Assembly: GCA_030157785.1 (NCBI GenBank)
Contig: JAOAUC010000077.1
Coordinates: forward strand, 1 to 64,000
DNA length: 64,000 bases
Source: Zoogloea oleivorans
GTDB taxonomy: Bacteria; Pseudomonadota; Gammaproteobacteria; Burkholderiales; Rhodocyclaceae
Direction: 5' to 3'
In this document: piece by piece, positions 1-9,855 of the stretch
Position numbering within the stretch: position 1 is the stretch's first letter
Layout of the letters: each line of letters opens with the position of its first letter
Notes under the pieces: generated by a model
Database searches by the model: none
What the model saw: the letters and a program-made list of their open reading frames with translations, nothing else
Told to the model about the DNA's origin: nothing
Program-made: the position numbers and the translations under genes

Positions 1-102
1 GATGGCCTGGACTTGTTCGAGGTTGTTGACGTTGAACGCAGGCAGGCCATAGCCGAATTCGGCGGCGTGGTCGAGCAGCTGACGCATGGAAACGAGGGAC
101 AT
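1..102 (-). CDS. fba: Fructose-bisphosphate aldolase class II, N-terminal part (cut by window edge)
   Basis: Only the first 34 codons are in the window; the gene continues past the left edge. The visible N-terminus, [20 protein letters not shown] followed by [14 protein letters not shown], matches class II (zinc-dependent) fructose-1,6-bisphosphate aldolases of the CbbA/FbaA type, which cleave FBP to DHAP and GAP in glycolysis or run in reverse in gluconeogenesis. A GGAGAA ribosome-binding site lies 6 bases before the ATG. It lies just downstream of pyruvate kinase on the same strand, an arrangement common in betaproteobacteria. The family call rests on a short N-terminus, so subclass is uncertain. 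Confidence 0.85.
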   Translation of the reverse strand, partial: MSLVSMRQLLDHAAEFGYGLPAFNVNNLEQVQAI

Positions 103-172
103 GTTTTTTCTCCGAGGGCCGGGAGCCCGGCCGGGTATAGACGTAAAAAACCGGATTCTAGCGTGTCGGCAT

Positions 173-197
173 GAGGCCTGCTCGCCTGGCAGGCCTC
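173..197 (-). terminator. Inverted repeat downstream of pyk
   Basis: A perfect 9-bp inverted repeat (173-181 with 189-197, loop of 7) lies in the 136-base gap between pyk and fba. There is no clear U-tract, so it may be a weak terminator or an RNA-stabilising hairpin rather than a strong intrinsic terminator. Confidence 0.4.
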
Positions 198-238
198 AAG
201 ATTTCGTGACGCGTGGTGCCGGTCACGCGGGGAGCTTG

Positions 239-1681
239 TCAGGCGTTGGGTTTCGGGGTGTCGCCGACGCGCACGATCTTCATCGTGTTGGTGCCGCCGG
301 CCGAGCCGATGGGCTCGCCGATGGTCAGCACGATGAGGTCGCCGTAGTTCACCACGCCTTGTTCCAGCAGGATCTGTTCGGCTTCCCACAGCAGCACGTC
401 GCGGTCTGCGTGCACCTGCGACATGAGCAGCGGGTAGACCTCGCGGTAGAGGGTCATCTGGTTGCGGGCGGAAACTTCCGGGGTGAGGGCGTAGATGGGC
501 ACGCCGCTGTTCAGGCGGCTCATCCACAGAGCGGTGGAGCCGGTCTGGGTGAGGGCGGCGATGGCCTTGACCTTGAGGTGGTAGGCAGTCCACATGGCGG
601 CCATGGCGATGGACTGGTCGATGCGCGTGAAGATGCGGTCGAGGAAGTCCCGGTCCATGGTGACTTCGGCGGACTTTTCGGCTTCGAGACAGATGCGCGC
701 CATCGATTCGACGACTTCGACCGGGAAGGTGCCGGAGGCGGTTTCTGCGGACAGCATCACCGCATCGGTGCCGTCGAGTACGGCGTTGGCCACGTCGGAG
801 ACTTCGGCGCGGGTCGGCACCGGGCTGTGGATCATCGACTCCATCATCTGGGTGGCGGTGATGGCCAGCTTGTTACGCTCGCGGGCAGCGCGGATCATGC
901 GTTTTTGCAGGGCCGGCACGGCGGCGTCGCCGACTTCGACGGCCAGATCGCCGCGGGCCACCATGATGCCGTCGGAGGCGTCGAGGATCTCTTCCAGATT
1001 GGCGACCGCTTCGGTGCGCTCGATCTTGGCGATCAGCATGGCGCTGCTGCCGGCGGCGCGCAGCAGCTGGCGGGCCATGTACATGTCGGCGGCGCCCTTC
1101 GGGAAGGAGATGGCGACGAAGTCGACGCCGATCTGCGCGGCGGTCTTGATGTCGTCCATGTCCTTGGCCGTGAGGGCCGGGGCGGTGAGACCGCCGCCCT
1201 GGCGGTTGATGCCCTTGTTGTTGGACAGCTCGCCGCCCACCTTCACGACGGTATGGATTTCGTGCCCAAGCACGCGCTCGACACCCAGCTTGAGGCGTCC
1301 GTCGTCAAGCAGCAGCACGTCGCCGGGCTTCACGTCGCGGGGCAGATCCTTGTAGTCGAGGCCAACCCGGTGGGTGTTGCCGGGGCCGGGGAAGGCGGCG
1401 TCGAGAATGAAGGCGGCACCTTTTTGCAGGGTGATCTTGCCTTCCTCGAACTTGCCGACGCGGATCTTGGGGCCTTGCATGTCGGCCAGGATACCGACCG
1501 GCCGGCCAGCCAGCTGGGAGGCTTCGCGGATCTGGTTGGCGCGGGCAATGTGGTCTTCGGCCTTGCCGTGGGAGAAGTTCAGGCGCACCACGTCCACGCC
1601 GGCCTGCACCAGGCGCTCAAGGGTGGCGATGTCGGACGAGGCGGGGCCGAGGGTGGCGACGATCTTGGTGTGACGGGACAT
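239..1681 (-). CDS. pyk: Pyruvate kinase
   Basis: 480-residue enzyme converting phosphoenolpyruvate and ADP to pyruvate and ATP, the last step of glycolysis, in the cytoplasm. The start MSRHTKIVATLGPAS is the classic pyruvate kinase N-terminus. RLNFSHG and the metal/PEP-binding strands (MVARGDLAVEVG, ITATQMMESM, DAVMLSAETASG) are all present, and the length is usual for the family. I chose the ATG at 1681 over one 18 codons upstream because it has GGAGAA at the right distance and matches the conserved N-terminus. It precedes fba on the same strand. Very secure. Confidence 0.97.
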   Translation of the reverse strand: MSRHTKIVATLGPASSDIATLERLVQAGVDVVRLNFSHGKAEDHIARANQIREASQLAGRPVGILADMQGPKIRVGKFEEGKITLQKGAAFILDAAFPGPGNTHRVGLDYKDLPRDVKPGDVLLLDDGRLKLGVERVLGHEIHTVVKVGGELSNNKGINRQGGGLTAPALTAKDMDDIKTAAQIGVDFVAISFPKGAADMYMARQLLRAAGSSAMLIAKIERTEAVANLEEILDASDGIMVARGDLAVEVGDAAVPALQKRMIRAARERNKLAITATQMMESMIHSPVPTRAEVSDVANAVLDGTDAVMLSAETASGTFPVEVVESMARICLEAEKSAEVTMDRDFLDRIFTRIDQSIAMAAMWTAYHLKVKAIAALTQTGSTALWMSRLNSGVPIYALTPEVSARNQMTLYREVYPLLMSQVHADRDVLLWEAEQILLEQGVVNYGDLIVLTIGEPIGSAGGTNTMKIVRVGDTPKPNA

Positions 1682-1738
1682 GGATTCTCCAGGGTGGTGT
1701 GGCGCGGAACAGCTCAGTCGATGCATTCGGCGCACATA

Positions 1739-3685
1739 TTATGGTTCAAGGGGGGCGTCTTGCGCGGCACTGGCGCCATTGCGTCCGTTCATCTTGGCCC
1801 GGTACATGGCGGCATCGGCGCTGCGGGTGAGGCTTTCGAGATCTTTGCCATGGTCTGGATAGAGGGCAATGCCGATGCTCGCCGACACCAGGCATTCGCG
1901 GCCATCGAGCACGAGGGCTTCGTTGAGGGCGCGGCGGATCTTTTCGGCTACGCCAAGGGCTTCGTGCATGGTGTGGATGTCGTGGAGCAGGGCCATGAAT
2001 TCGTCGCCTCCCTGCCGGGCCAGCAGGTCGCTGGCCCGCAGGCCGTGGCGCATGCGCCGGGCTGACTCGATCAGCAGGGCATCGCCGGCCGCGTGGCCGA
2101 GGGTGTCGTTGATCTCCTTGAAATGGTCCAGGTCGAGAAAGAGCAGGGCGAAGCGTGTCTTGTGGCGCTGGGAGATCAGCAGGCTGGTGTTCATCTGGTT
2201 CATGAACATGGCCCGGTTGGCCAGCCCGGTCAGGGGGTCGTGGGTGGCCAGGTAGTGGATGCGCTCTTCCGAGGCCTTGCGTTCGGAGATGTCGGTGATG
2301 GTCAGGATCACCCCCTGCAGCCCGCCGCGTGCGTCGATGTGGGGGGCGTCGGTGACGATGGCGGTGATAACCCGTCCGTCGGCATTGCGCAGTTCCTGTT
2401 CGCTGGTGGCGGCCTCGCCCCGCTTCAGGCGCTCGCCCAGCGCGCGGCTGCGTGCGCTGTCCTCCATGGGCCACAGGCTGTCGAAGCGCCGGCCGATGAG
2501 TTCGCCTTCCGGGTAGCGGAGCAGCTTGAGCAGGCGTGGATTGAGGAAGGTGAAACGCAGTTTGGTGTCGAGGGCTGCAATGCCGTCCTGGGAGAGATTC
2601 ACCAGCGTGCTGTAGCGGGCTTCGCTGGCGCGCAACGAGGTGCCGACCCGGTCGAGTTCGCGGGCGCGCTGGCGTGCCGAAAAGAAGAAGGCTGTCAGAA
2701 GTACGAACAACGCGCCGATCAGCAGGACGGCCGCGCGTTCCAGCTGGCGGACGCCTTGATCGGTCAGGAAGGCCGGGTTGCTGTCGAAGGCCAGTGTCCA
2801 GACCCGGTTGTCCAGTTCGAGCACGCTCCGGCCGCCAAGGGCACCGGGCTGCTGGCGGTCGGGGCCGCTGTCGAACAACAGGGATGCCGCATTTTCGTCG
2901 TGACCGTCGTAAATGCGCAGCCGGATGCGTGGCGCCGAGTCGCCGAGAGTGCCGGTAATCAGGTCACGCATCCGGAAAGGGCTGTAAACCCAGCCAAGGA
3001 AGGCCCGCTCCTGCTGGGCCGGCGTAATCAGGGGGGCGCCGTGGCGAAATACCGGCAAGTAGAGCAGCACGCCGGCCTGGGTGTCGGTGCTGGTTTCCTG
3101 GACCAGGCGAACCTTGCCGGAAAGGGCCGGCGTGCCCAGGCGACGGGCCCGTTCCATGGCCTCATGGCGGACCGGCTCGGAGTACATGTCGTAGCCGAAG
3201 GCCCTCTGGTTACGCCAGTCGAAGGGTTCCAGGAAAACGATGGCGGTGTATTCGGCGCGGTGGCCCGGCGGGCTGATCCGGTAGTCGGGGAAGCCTTCAC
3301 TGCGGATGCGCTGTTCGTGGCTGGCCAGTTGGCTTGCCGGCACCGGCACCGCGAAACCCACGCCCTGGATACCCGGGTAGTCGGCGTGGAGGCGCAGGGC
3401 ATCGACGTAATTCTGCCATTCCCTGCGGGTGACTTCCTGAGACGCGGCGAACAGTGCCCGGGTGCCGCGCAGGACTTGTCGATAGGCCTTCAGGCGCTCT
3501 TCGATCTTCCGGGTGATCTCACCGGTTTCGTAGGTGAAGGTGTTCTTGAGGACTTGCTCGTGGGCCTCGTCGAGGCGTGCGATGAGAAGGCCGCCCAGCG
3601 CGATGGCCAGGGCCAGCGCAACGAGGGTGGGCAGAATGACGGCGGTCTGCAGATTGCGTTGAAGCCATCCGGAGAATGCCTGCAT
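1739..3685 (-). CDS. Membrane CHASE-PAS-GGDEF diguanylate cyclase
   Basis: 648 residues. A transmembrane helix (about 14-38) is followed by an extracytoplasmic CHASE sensor domain (about 75-290), a second helix (about 315-335), a PAS domain (about 350-470) and a C-terminal GGDEF domain. The active-site GGDEF sequence is intact near residue 560. An RxxD inhibitory site (RASD) sits exactly five residues before it, so product feedback by c-di-GMP is predicted. It should make c-di-GMP from two GTP in response to a periplasmic ligand. CHASE domains bind diverse small molecules (cytokinin-like compounds in plants), and the ligand here cannot be read from sequence. No EAL domain is present. It lies upstream of pyk on the same strand, but 57 bases away, so co-transcription is uncertain. 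Confidence 0.92.
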   Translation of the reverse strand: MQAFSGWLQRNLQTAVILPTLVALALAIALGGLLIARLDEAHEQVLKNTFTYETGEITRKIEERLKAYRQVLRGTRALFAASQEVTRREWQNYVDALRLHADYPGIQGVGFAVPVPASQLASHEQRIRSEGFPDYRISPPGHRAEYTAIVFLEPFDWRNQRAFGYDMYSEPVRHEAMERARRLGTPALSGKVRLVQETSTDTQAGVLLYLPVFRHGAPLITPAQQERAFLGWVYSPFRMRDLITGTLGDSAPRIRLRIYDGHDENAASLLFDSGPDRQQPGALGGRSVLELDNRVWTLAFDSNPAFLTDQGVRQLERAAVLLIGALFVLLTAFFFSARQRARELDRVGTSLRASEARYSTLVNLSQDGIAALDTKLRFTFLNPRLLKLLRYPEGELIGRRFDSLWPMEDSARSRALGERLKRGEAATSEQELRNADGRVITAIVTDAPHIDARGGLQGVILTITDISERKASEERIHYLATHDPLTGLANRAMFMNQMNTSLLISQRHKTRFALLFLDLDHFKEINDTLGHAAGDALLIESARRMRHGLRASDLLARQGGDEFMALLHDIHTMHEALGVAEKIRRALNEALVLDGRECLVSASIGIALYPDHGKDLESLTRSADAAMYRAKMNGRNGASAAQDAPLEP

Positions 3686-3893
3686 GGTCGATGTTTCTCC
3701 ATTCCGGGGGACGTGTCTGCCCGGTGTCGGGCAAGTCCCAATATCGCCTGATGCCCATTAACGGCAACAGTGACCCTGAAATTGACCCAAAGGGAGTGTC
3801 ATAATTATGGTCTTTGACCGTTTCAGCCAGCTCGGGCTTGGCTGCTCTCCGTCTGACACGCACCGGCTTCAATCGATTTTCCAAGGACTCTCC

Positions 3894-4952
3894 ATGATTC
3901 TCGTAACCGGCGGCGCCGGCTTCATCGGCGCAAACTTCGTACTGGACTGGCTCTCGGTGAGCGACGAACCGGTAGTGAACCTGGACGCCCTGACCTACGC
4001 GGGCAACCTCGAGAACCTCGCCTCCCTGAAGGGCGACCCGCGGCACATCTTCGTGCAGGGCGACATCTGCGACCGTGAGCTGGTCGACCGCCTGTTCGCC
4101 GAGCACCAGCCCCGTGCCATCGTCCACTTTGCCGCCGAAAGCCACGTCGATCGCTCCATCCACGGCCCTGGCGACTTCGTGCGTACCAACGTGACTGGCA
4201 CCTTCACCCTGCTCGAGGCCGCCCGCGGCCACTGGATGAGCCTTGATGAGGCGGGCAAGGCCGCGTTCCGCTTCCATCACGTGAGCACCGACGAGGTGTA
4301 CGGCTCCCTCGGTCCCAATGACCCGGCCTTTTCAGAGACCAAGACCTACGAGCCCAACAGCCCGTACTCGGCCAGCAAGGCCGCCTCCGACCACCTGGTG
4401 CGCGCCTGGCACCACACCTACGGCCTGCCGGTGACCACCAGCAACTGCTCCAACAACTACGGCCCGTATCACTTCCCCGAGAAGCTCATCCCGCTGATGA
4501 TCGCCAATGCGTTGGCCGGCAAGCCGCTGCCCGTGTATGGCGACGGCCAGCAGATCCGCGACTGGCTGTACGTCACCGACCACTGCAGCGCCATCCGCGC
4601 CGTGCTCGCCCAAGGCACCCCGGGCGAGGTGTACAACGTGGGCGGCTGGAACGAGAAGCCCAACATCGAGATCGTGCACACCCTGTGTGCGCTGCTCGAC
4701 GAGCTCAAGCCCGACCCCGCCGGCAGCTACACGCGCCTCATCACCTACGTCACCGATCGCCCCGGCCACGACCGCCGCTACGCCATCGACGCCCGCAAGA
4801 TCGAGCGCGAGCTCGGCTGGCGCCCCGCCGAAACCTTCGAAACCGGCATCCGCAAGACCGTCCAGTGGTATCTCGCCAACCAGGAGTGGGTTGCCCACAT
4901 CCTCAGCGGCGCCTACCGCGACTGGGTCGAGACCAACTACGCCGCCCGTTGA
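3894..4952 (+). CDS. rfbB: dTDP-glucose 4,6-dehydratase
   Basis: 352 residues. Converts dTDP-glucose to dTDP-4-keto-6-deoxyglucose, the second step of dTDP-L-rhamnose synthesis for surface polysaccharide. It is an extended short-chain dehydrogenase: an N-terminal NAD-binding GGAGFIG, the RmlB signature [11 protein letters not shown], a catalytic STDEVYG and Tyr-x3-Lys in SPYSASKAA. The start at [12 protein letters not shown] is supported by AAGGAC 8 bases upstream; an in-frame extension of 29 codons has no family resemblance. The stop overlaps the rfbD start by one base, so the two are translationally coupled. Confidence 0.97.
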   Translation: MILVTGGAGFIGANFVLDWLSVSDEPVVNLDALTYAGNLENLASLKGDPRHIFVQGDICDRELVDRLFAEHQPRAIVHFAAESHVDRSIHGPGDFVRTNVTGTFTLLEAARGHWMSLDEAGKAAFRFHHVSTDEVYGSLGPNDPAFSETKTYEPNSPYSASKAASDHLVRAWHHTYGLPVTTSNCSNNYGPYHFPEKLIPLMIANALAGKPLPVYGDGQQIRDWLYVTDHCSAIRAVLAQGTPGEVYNVGGWNEKPNIEIVHTLCALLDELKPDPAGSYTRLITYVTDRPGHDRRYAIDARKIERELGWRPAETFETGIRKTVQWYLANQEWVAHILSGAYRDWVETNYAAR

Positions 4953-5845
4953 TGAAGATCCTCCTTCTCGGCAAGAACGGCCAGGTGGGCTGGGAGCTCC
5001 AGCGCAGCCTGGCGCCCCTGGGTGAAGTCATCGCCCTCGGCCACGACGGTGCTCTGGGCCTGTCCGGCGACTTCGCCGATCCCGAAAGCCTGGCGGCCAC
5101 CGTGCGTGCCGTCGCTCCCGGGCTCATCGTCAATGCCGCCGCCCACACCGCCGTGGACAAGGCCGAAAACGAGCCGGACTTCGCCCGCGCCCTCAACGCG
5201 CTGGCCCCCGGCGTGCTGGCTCGCGAAGCCGCCGCCCTCGGCGCGCTGCTGGTCCATTACTCCACCGACTACGTCTTCGACGGCAGCGGCAGCACCCCGT
5301 GGAGCGAGGACGCCACCACCGGGCCACTGTCCGTCTATGGCCGCACCAAGTGCGAAGGCGAAGAACGAATCCGCGCCAGCGGCTGCTGCCACCTGATCTT
5401 CCGCACCAGCTGGGTGTATGCGGCCCGCGGCGGCAACTTCGCCAAGACCATGCTCAAGCTCGCCGCCGAGCGTGACAAGCTGACCATCATCGACGACCAG
5501 CACGGCGCGCCCACCGGGGCCGAGCTGCTTGCCGACGTCAGCGCCCACGCCGCCCGCATGACCCTCGCCAATCCGGCGCTGGCCGGCACCTACCACCTGG
5601 CCGCCGCTGGCGAAACCACTTGGCACGGCTACGCCCGCCATGTCATTGAGTTTGCCCGCGCCCGCGGCATCCCGATCCAGGTTGCCGCGGACGCCATCCG
5701 GCCCGTGCCGACCAGCGCCTTCCCGACCCCGGCCGCCCGCCCGCTCAACTCCCGGCTCGATACCGGCAAGCTGCAGCGCGCCTTCGGTCTCGTCCCGCCG
5801 CCCTGGCAGCAGGGCATTGACCGCATGCTCGAGGAAATCCTGTAG
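4952..5845 (+). CDS. rfbD: dTDP-4-dehydrorhamnose reductase
   Basis: 297 residues, an NADPH-dependent SDR enzyme that performs the last step of dTDP-L-rhamnose synthesis. The N-terminal glycine motif [10 protein letters not shown], the [12 protein letters not shown] segment and the active-site YGRTKCEGE (Tyr-x3-Lys) identify RmlD. The ATG overlaps the rfbB stop (ATGA). The order rfbB-D-A-C is a standard gammaproteobacterial/betaproteobacterial arrangement. The length is typical. Confidence 0.96.
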   Translation: MKILLLGKNGQVGWELQRSLAPLGEVIALGHDGALGLSGDFADPESLAATVRAVAPGLIVNAAAHTAVDKAENEPDFARALNALAPGVLAREAAALGALLVHYSTDYVFDGSGSTPWSEDATTGPLSVYGRTKCEGEERIRASGCCHLIFRTSWVYAARGGNFAKTMLKLAAERDKLTIIDDQHGAPTGAELLADVSAHAARMTLANPALAGTYHLAAAGETTWHGYARHVIEFARARGIPIQVAADAIRPVPTSAFPTPAARPLNSRLDTGKLQRAFGLVPPPWQQGIDRMLEEIL

Positions 5846-5898
5846 GGGCGGCTCCAGCCGCCCACCACACCACGACACGATCTGAAACGGACAACACC

Positions 5899-6783
5899 AT
5901 GACCCAACGCAAAGGCATCATCCTCGCCGGCGGCTCCGGCACCCGGCTGCATCCGGCCACGCTGGCCGTCTCCAAGCAGCTCATCCCGGTGTACGACAAG
6001 CCGATGATCTACTACCCCCTCAGCACCCTGATGCTGGCGGGGATCCGCGACATCCTGATCATCTCCACCCCGCAGGACACCCCGCGCTTCCAGCAATTGC
6101 TGGGGGACGGCAGCCAGTGGGGCCTCAACCTGCAATATGCCGTCCAGCCCAGCCCGGACGGCCTCGCCCAAGCCTTCATCATTGGCGAGGACTTCGTCAA
6201 TAACGGCCCCAGCGCGCTGATCCTCGGCGACAACCTTTTCTACGGCCATGACTTCGGCACCAGCCTGCGTACCTCCAGCCAGCAAACCGGGGGCGCCACC
6301 GTCTTCGCCTACCCGGTGCACGATCCCGAGCGTTACGGCGTCGTCGAGTTCGACAAGGATGGCCGCGCCATCAGCCTCGAAGAGAAGCCCGTCGTGCCGA
6401 AGAGCCGTTACGCCGTCACCGGCCTCTACTTCTACGACAACCGCGTCGTCGACATCGCCAAAAACCTCAAGCCCGGTGCCCGCGGCGAACTCGAAATCAC
6501 CGACGTGAATCGCCAGTACCTCGAATGGGATGCGCTGGACGTGCAGGTCATGGGCCGCGGCCACGCCTGGCTCGACACCGGCACCCACGAAAGCCTGCTC
6601 GAAGCCAGCCTGTTCATCCAGACCATCGAAAAGCGCCAGGGCCTCAAGATTGCCTGCCCCGAAGAAATCGCCTGGCGTGCCGGCTGGATCGACGCCGAAC
6701 ACCTGCAGAAACTCGCCGCCCCGCTGGCCAAGAATGGTTACGGCCAGTACCTGCTGCGCATCCTCGACGAAAAGGTCTTCTGA
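5899..6783 (+). CDS. rfbA: Glucose-1-phosphate thymidylyltransferase
   Basis: 294 residues. Joins dTTP and glucose-1-phosphate to give dTDP-glucose, the first and feedback-regulated step of the rhamnose pathway. The nucleotidyltransferase signature [14 protein letters not shown] is at the N-terminus, followed by [17 protein letters not shown], and [11 protein letters not shown] is the metal-binding region. It follows rfbD after 53 bases and its stop overlaps the rfbC start. Confidence 0.97.
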   Translation: MTQRKGIILAGGSGTRLHPATLAVSKQLIPVYDKPMIYYPLSTLMLAGIRDILIISTPQDTPRFQQLLGDGSQWGLNLQYAVQPSPDGLAQAFIIGEDFVNNGPSALILGDNLFYGHDFGTSLRTSSQQTGGATVFAYPVHDPERYGVVEFDKDGRAISLEEKPVVPKSRYAVTGLYFYDNRVVDIAKNLKPGARGELEITDVNRQYLEWDALDVQVMGRGHAWLDTGTHESLLEASLFIQTIEKRQGLKIACPEEIAWRAGWIDAEHLQKLAAPLAKNGYGQYLLRILDEKVF

Positions 6784-7328
6784 TGAACGTCGTCCAGACC
6801 GCCATTCCCGGCCTGCTGATCCTCGAACCGAAAGTCTTCGGCGACGCCCGTGGTTTCTTCATGGAAAGCTTCAACGCTAGGGCCTTCCAGGAGGCCACCG
6901 GCCTCGACGTGAACTTCGTGCAGGACAACCACTCCCGCTCCGGCAAGGGCGTGCTGCGCGGCCTGCATTACCAGATCGAGCAAGCCCAGGGAAAGTTGGT
7001 GCGCGTCGTGCGCGGCTCGGTGTTTGATGTGGCCGTCGACCTGCGCAAGGCCTCACCGACTTTCGGCAAGTGGAGCGGGGTCGAACTCAGCGAGGAGAAC
7101 AGCCGCCAGCTGTGGATTCCGCCGGGCTTCGCCCACGGCTTCCTGGTGACCAGCGAGTCGGCCGACTTTCTGTACAAGACCACCGATTACTACGCCCCGC
7201 AGTTCGAGCGCAGCCTGGCCTGGAACGACCCGACGGTGGGTGTCGCGTGGCCGCTGAGCGGCGAGCCGCAGCTGTCGGCCAAGGATGTGGCCGGCAAGGC
7301 GCTGGCCGAGTGCGAGACCTTCGCCTGA
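6783..7328 (+). CDS. rfbC: dTDP-4-dehydrorhamnose 3,5-epimerase
   Basis: 181 residues, a cupin-fold epimerase that gives dTDP-4-keto-L-rhamnose in the third step of the pathway. Conserved RmlC features are present: GDARGFFMESFN, the catalytic His in VLRGLHYQ, and IPPGFAHGFLV. The ATG overlaps the rfbA stop (ATGA), so all four rhamnose enzymes form one operon. A short GC-rich inverted repeat (7381-7387 with 7396-7402) lies after the stop, but without a T-run I do not call it a terminator. Confidence 0.97.
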   Translation: MNVVQTAIPGLLILEPKVFGDARGFFMESFNARAFQEATGLDVNFVQDNHSRSGKGVLRGLHYQIEQAQGKLVRVVRGSVFDVAVDLRKASPTFGKWSGVELSEENSRQLWIPPGFAHGFLVTSESADFLYKTTDYYAPQFERSLAWNDPTVGVAWPLSGEPQLSAKDVAGKALAECETFA

Positions 7329-7427
7329 AGTGCCTGCGTAACTTCGTTGTTTGACAATTATTTCTTTGTTGGGCCCGGAGGGCGCGCGCCATAATGCGCG
7401 CCTGTCATTCTGCCTGTGGAGTCCCGT

Positions 7428-8537
7428 ATGTCCCGTTCGCTCATCTATCTCGTCGCCGGCGCGCGTCCCAACTTCATGAAGATCGCGCCGATCGTGCGAG
7501 CCCTGCAGGCCCGGGCGGACCGCTTCGACTTCCGGATCATCCACACCGGCCAGCACTACGACCGGGAAATGAGCGACGTCTTTTTCGACGAGCTGGGCAT
7601 TCCCAAGCCTGACTACCACCTCGAAGCCGGCGGTGGCAGCCATGCCACCCAGACCGCCAAGATCATGGTGGCCTTCGAGGAGATCTGCCAGAACGCCCGC
7701 CCCGACTGTGTGCTCGTGGTAGGTGATGTGAACTCCACGCTGGCCTGCTCCATCGACGCCAAGAAGCTGAACATTCCGGTCGCCCACGTCGAGGCCGGCC
7801 TGCGCAGCGGCGACATGCGCATGCCCGAGGAAATCAACCGTCTGGTTACCGACAGCATCTCCGACTGGTTCTTCTGCACCGAGCCGGCCGGCGTCGACAA
7901 CCTGATGAAGGAAGGCAAGTCGGCGGCTGCGGTCTTCCACGTTGGCCACGTGATGGTGGACAACCTGCTGTTCCAGCGCGACAAGCTCGATGCCTCTGAC
8001 AAGTCCGGCATGGAGACTGAAGCCATCAAGGCCAGGTATCCCAAGTACGGCGTGGTCACCCTGCACCGTCCGTCCAACGTGGACGATGAAGCCAACCTGC
8101 GCGGCATCGCCGGTGCGCTCAAGCAGATCGCCGGCGAGCTGCCGCTGATCTTTCCGGTGCACCCGCGCACCCGTGGCAACCTCGAAAAATTTGGCCTCGA
8201 CCTCGGCCCCAATGTGGTCCTGACCAAGCCCCAGTCCTACATGGAGTTCCTCAACCTGTGGAAGGATGCTGCGCTGATCATGACCGACAGCGGCGGCCTG
8301 CAGGAAGAAACCACCGCCCTCGGCGTGCCCTGCCTCACTTTGCGCGAGAATACCGAGCGCCCGGTGACCGTTGATGAAGGCAGCAACGTGCTGGTCGGCA
8401 CCGATCCGGCCCGCATCCTCGAAGAAGCGGCCAAAGTGCTCGCCGGTAACGGCAAGCAGGGCTGCCGCCCGGTGCTGTGGGACGGCAAGGCCGCCGAACG
8501 TACCGTGGCCGAGCTGGATCGCCTGCTGCCGGCCTGA
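7428..8537 (+). CDS. wecB: UDP-N-acetylglucosamine 2-epimerase (non-hydrolysing)
   Basis: 369 residues. Interconverts UDP-GlcNAc and UDP-ManNAc for enterobacterial-common-antigen-like or capsular polysaccharides. Diagnostic sequences are GARPNFMKIAPI at the N-terminus, HVEAGLRSGDM, the HRPSNVDD segment and the nucleotide-binding DSGGLQEETTALG near the C-terminus. The ATG at 7428 has GGAG 6 bases upstream. An in-frame GTG four codons earlier overlaps that site and is less likely. It lies 99 bases after rfbC, so it may be a separate unit; both feed surface glycan synthesis. Confidence 0.95.
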   Translation: MSRSLIYLVAGARPNFMKIAPIVRALQARADRFDFRIIHTGQHYDREMSDVFFDELGIPKPDYHLEAGGGSHATQTAKIMVAFEEICQNARPDCVLVVGDVNSTLACSIDAKKLNIPVAHVEAGLRSGDMRMPEEINRLVTDSISDWFFCTEPAGVDNLMKEGKSAAAVFHVGHVMVDNLLFQRDKLDASDKSGMETEAIKARYPKYGVVTLHRPSNVDDEANLRGIAGALKQIAGELPLIFPVHPRTRGNLEKFGLDLGPNVVLTKPQSYMEFLNLWKDAALIMTDSGGLQEETTALGVPCLTLRENTERPVTVDEGSNVLVGTDPARILEEAAKVLAGNGKQGCRPVLWDGKAAERTVAELDRLLPA

Positions 8538-8553
8538 TTGCCCTGCACCAAAT

Positions 8554-8589
8554 AAAAAGCCGCTGCGGGTAATGCCGCAGCGGCTTTTT
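8554..8589. terminator. Bidirectional intrinsic terminator between wecB and ftsY
   Basis: A perfect 15-bp stem (8554-8568 with 8575-8589) has a 6-base loop. An A-run on the left arm and a T-run on the right arm make it work in both directions. It sits between the convergent genes wecB and ftsY. Confidence 0.93.
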
Positions 8590-8612
8590 GTCTTTTGGTG
8601 GCAGTCGCGGGT

Positions 8613-9701
8613 TTATTCCTCGCTGTTGCCTACCGGTACGAACAGGGCGTCGACAAACTCCCTGGCCCGGAAGACCTGCAGGTCGTCGATCTGCTCGCCG
8701 ATGCCGATGAAACGCAGGGGCTTCGGGCACTGACGGGCGATGGCCGCCACCACACCGCCCTTGGCGGTGCCGTCGAGCTTGGTGAGGACCAGGCCGGTGA
8801 TGCCGATGGCCGCGTCGAAGGCCTTGACCTGCTGGAGGGCGTTCTGCCCGATGTTCGCGTCGAGAACCAGCAGCACTTCATGCGGGCCGCTCGGCTCGGC
8901 CTTCTGGATGACCCGCCGGACCTTGGCGATTTCTTCCATCAGATGCAACTGGGTGGGCAGGCGGCCGGCGGTGTCGGCCAGCACAATGTCGATGTTGCGG
9001 GCGCGGGCGGCGCTGATGGCGTCGAACACGACCGCCGCCGGATCTCCTGACTCCTGGGCGATGACGGCCACCCCGTTGCGTTCGCCCCAGGTCATCAACT
9101 GCTCGCGGGCAGCAGCGCGGAAGGTGTCGCCGGCAGCCAGCAGCACGCTCTTGCCCTGGCTCTGGAAGTGCTTGGCGAGCTTGCCGATGGAGGTCGTCTT
9201 GCCCGAGCCGTTTACCCCCGCGATCATGATGATGTAAGGCTTGTGGGCCGAGATCTCGAGAGGTTTTTCGAGCGGGGAGAGGATGGACAGGAGGCCTTCG
9301 GCGAGGGCGCCCTGGAGCTGGTCAGCGGTTTCCAGCTTGTCGCGCTTCCAGCGCAGGCGCAGTTCCTTGAGCAGGTGCTGGGTGGCATCGACGCCACAGT
9401 CTGCCATCAGCAGGGTGGCTTCGAGTTCTTCGAGGAGTTCCTCGTCGATCTTGCGGCGGGAGAACAGGCTGGTCAGGCCGCCAAGGCCGCCGCCGATCTG
9501 GTCACGGGTACGGGACAGGCCGCTACGCAGGCGGTCCATCCAGGAACGTTTTTTTTCGGGCTCGGGAGCCGGTGCCGGCGGCGGCACGACGGCGGTGGGG
9601 GCTGGAGCCTGCAGAGGTGCCGCGGGGGATTCCGCGGCGGCGTCGGGCACGGGGGCCGACGCATCGCCCGGCTTGAGGGCTTTCTTCAGGAAACCAAACA
9701 T
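8613..9701 (-). CDS. ftsY: Signal recognition particle receptor FtsY
   Basis: 362 residues. Docks SRP-ribosome complexes at the inner membrane for co-translational insertion. An acidic/proline-alanine-rich linker (the A domain, about 10-65) is followed by the N domain and the SRP-type GTPase G domain. G1 is GVNGSGKTTSIGKLA, with DTFRAAAREQL, DTAGRLPTQ and LTKLDGTAKGG. The start MFGFLKKALKP gives a typical amphipathic N-terminus. It is divergent from the M16 peptidase genes, a common betaproteobacterial arrangement. Confidence 0.97.
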   Translation of the reverse strand: MFGFLKKALKPGDASAPVPDAAAESPAAPLQAPAPTAVVPPPAPAPEPEKKRSWMDRLRSGLSRTRDQIGGGLGGLTSLFSRRKIDEELLEELEATLLMADCGVDATQHLLKELRLRWKRDKLETADQLQGALAEGLLSILSPLEKPLEISAHKPYIIMIAGVNGSGKTTSIGKLAKHFQSQGKSVLLAAGDTFRAAAREQLMTWGERNGVAVIAQESGDPAAVVFDAISAARARNIDIVLADTAGRLPTQLHLMEEIAKVRRVIQKAEPSGPHEVLLVLDANIGQNALQQVKAFDAAIGITGLVLTKLDGTAKGGVVAAIARQCPKPLRFIGIGEQIDDLQVFRAREFVDALFVPVGNSEE

Positions 9702-9855
9702 GTGGAGGCAGGTCAGAGAGTGGGTCGATCGGGACGGGCCGAGAATCTGCCCGCCATGCCCGGTTGGCCGCATCGCCGTAATGCCGCTATGATGCCGCGC
9801 CATACGCCGGCCCGCAGCCATTGTTTTTCAATTTTACCAGATGCTTCAAGAGCCT

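Noticed and set aside
86..2065. Long open frame on the plus strand opposite pyk
   Set aside because: Mirror of pyruvate kinase and the GGDEF gene; Gly/His/Val-rich with no family match. The same applies to other long antisense frames in this GC-rich window.
3770..3830. Sigma-70 promoter before rfbB
   Set aside because: TTGACC and CATAAT are only 12 bases apart, too close for a functional pair.
7351..7402. Sigma-70 promoter before wecB (TTGACA at 7351)
   Set aside because: A good -35 but no acceptable -10 at 16-18 bases; the nearest TATAAT-like sequence is over 30 bases away.
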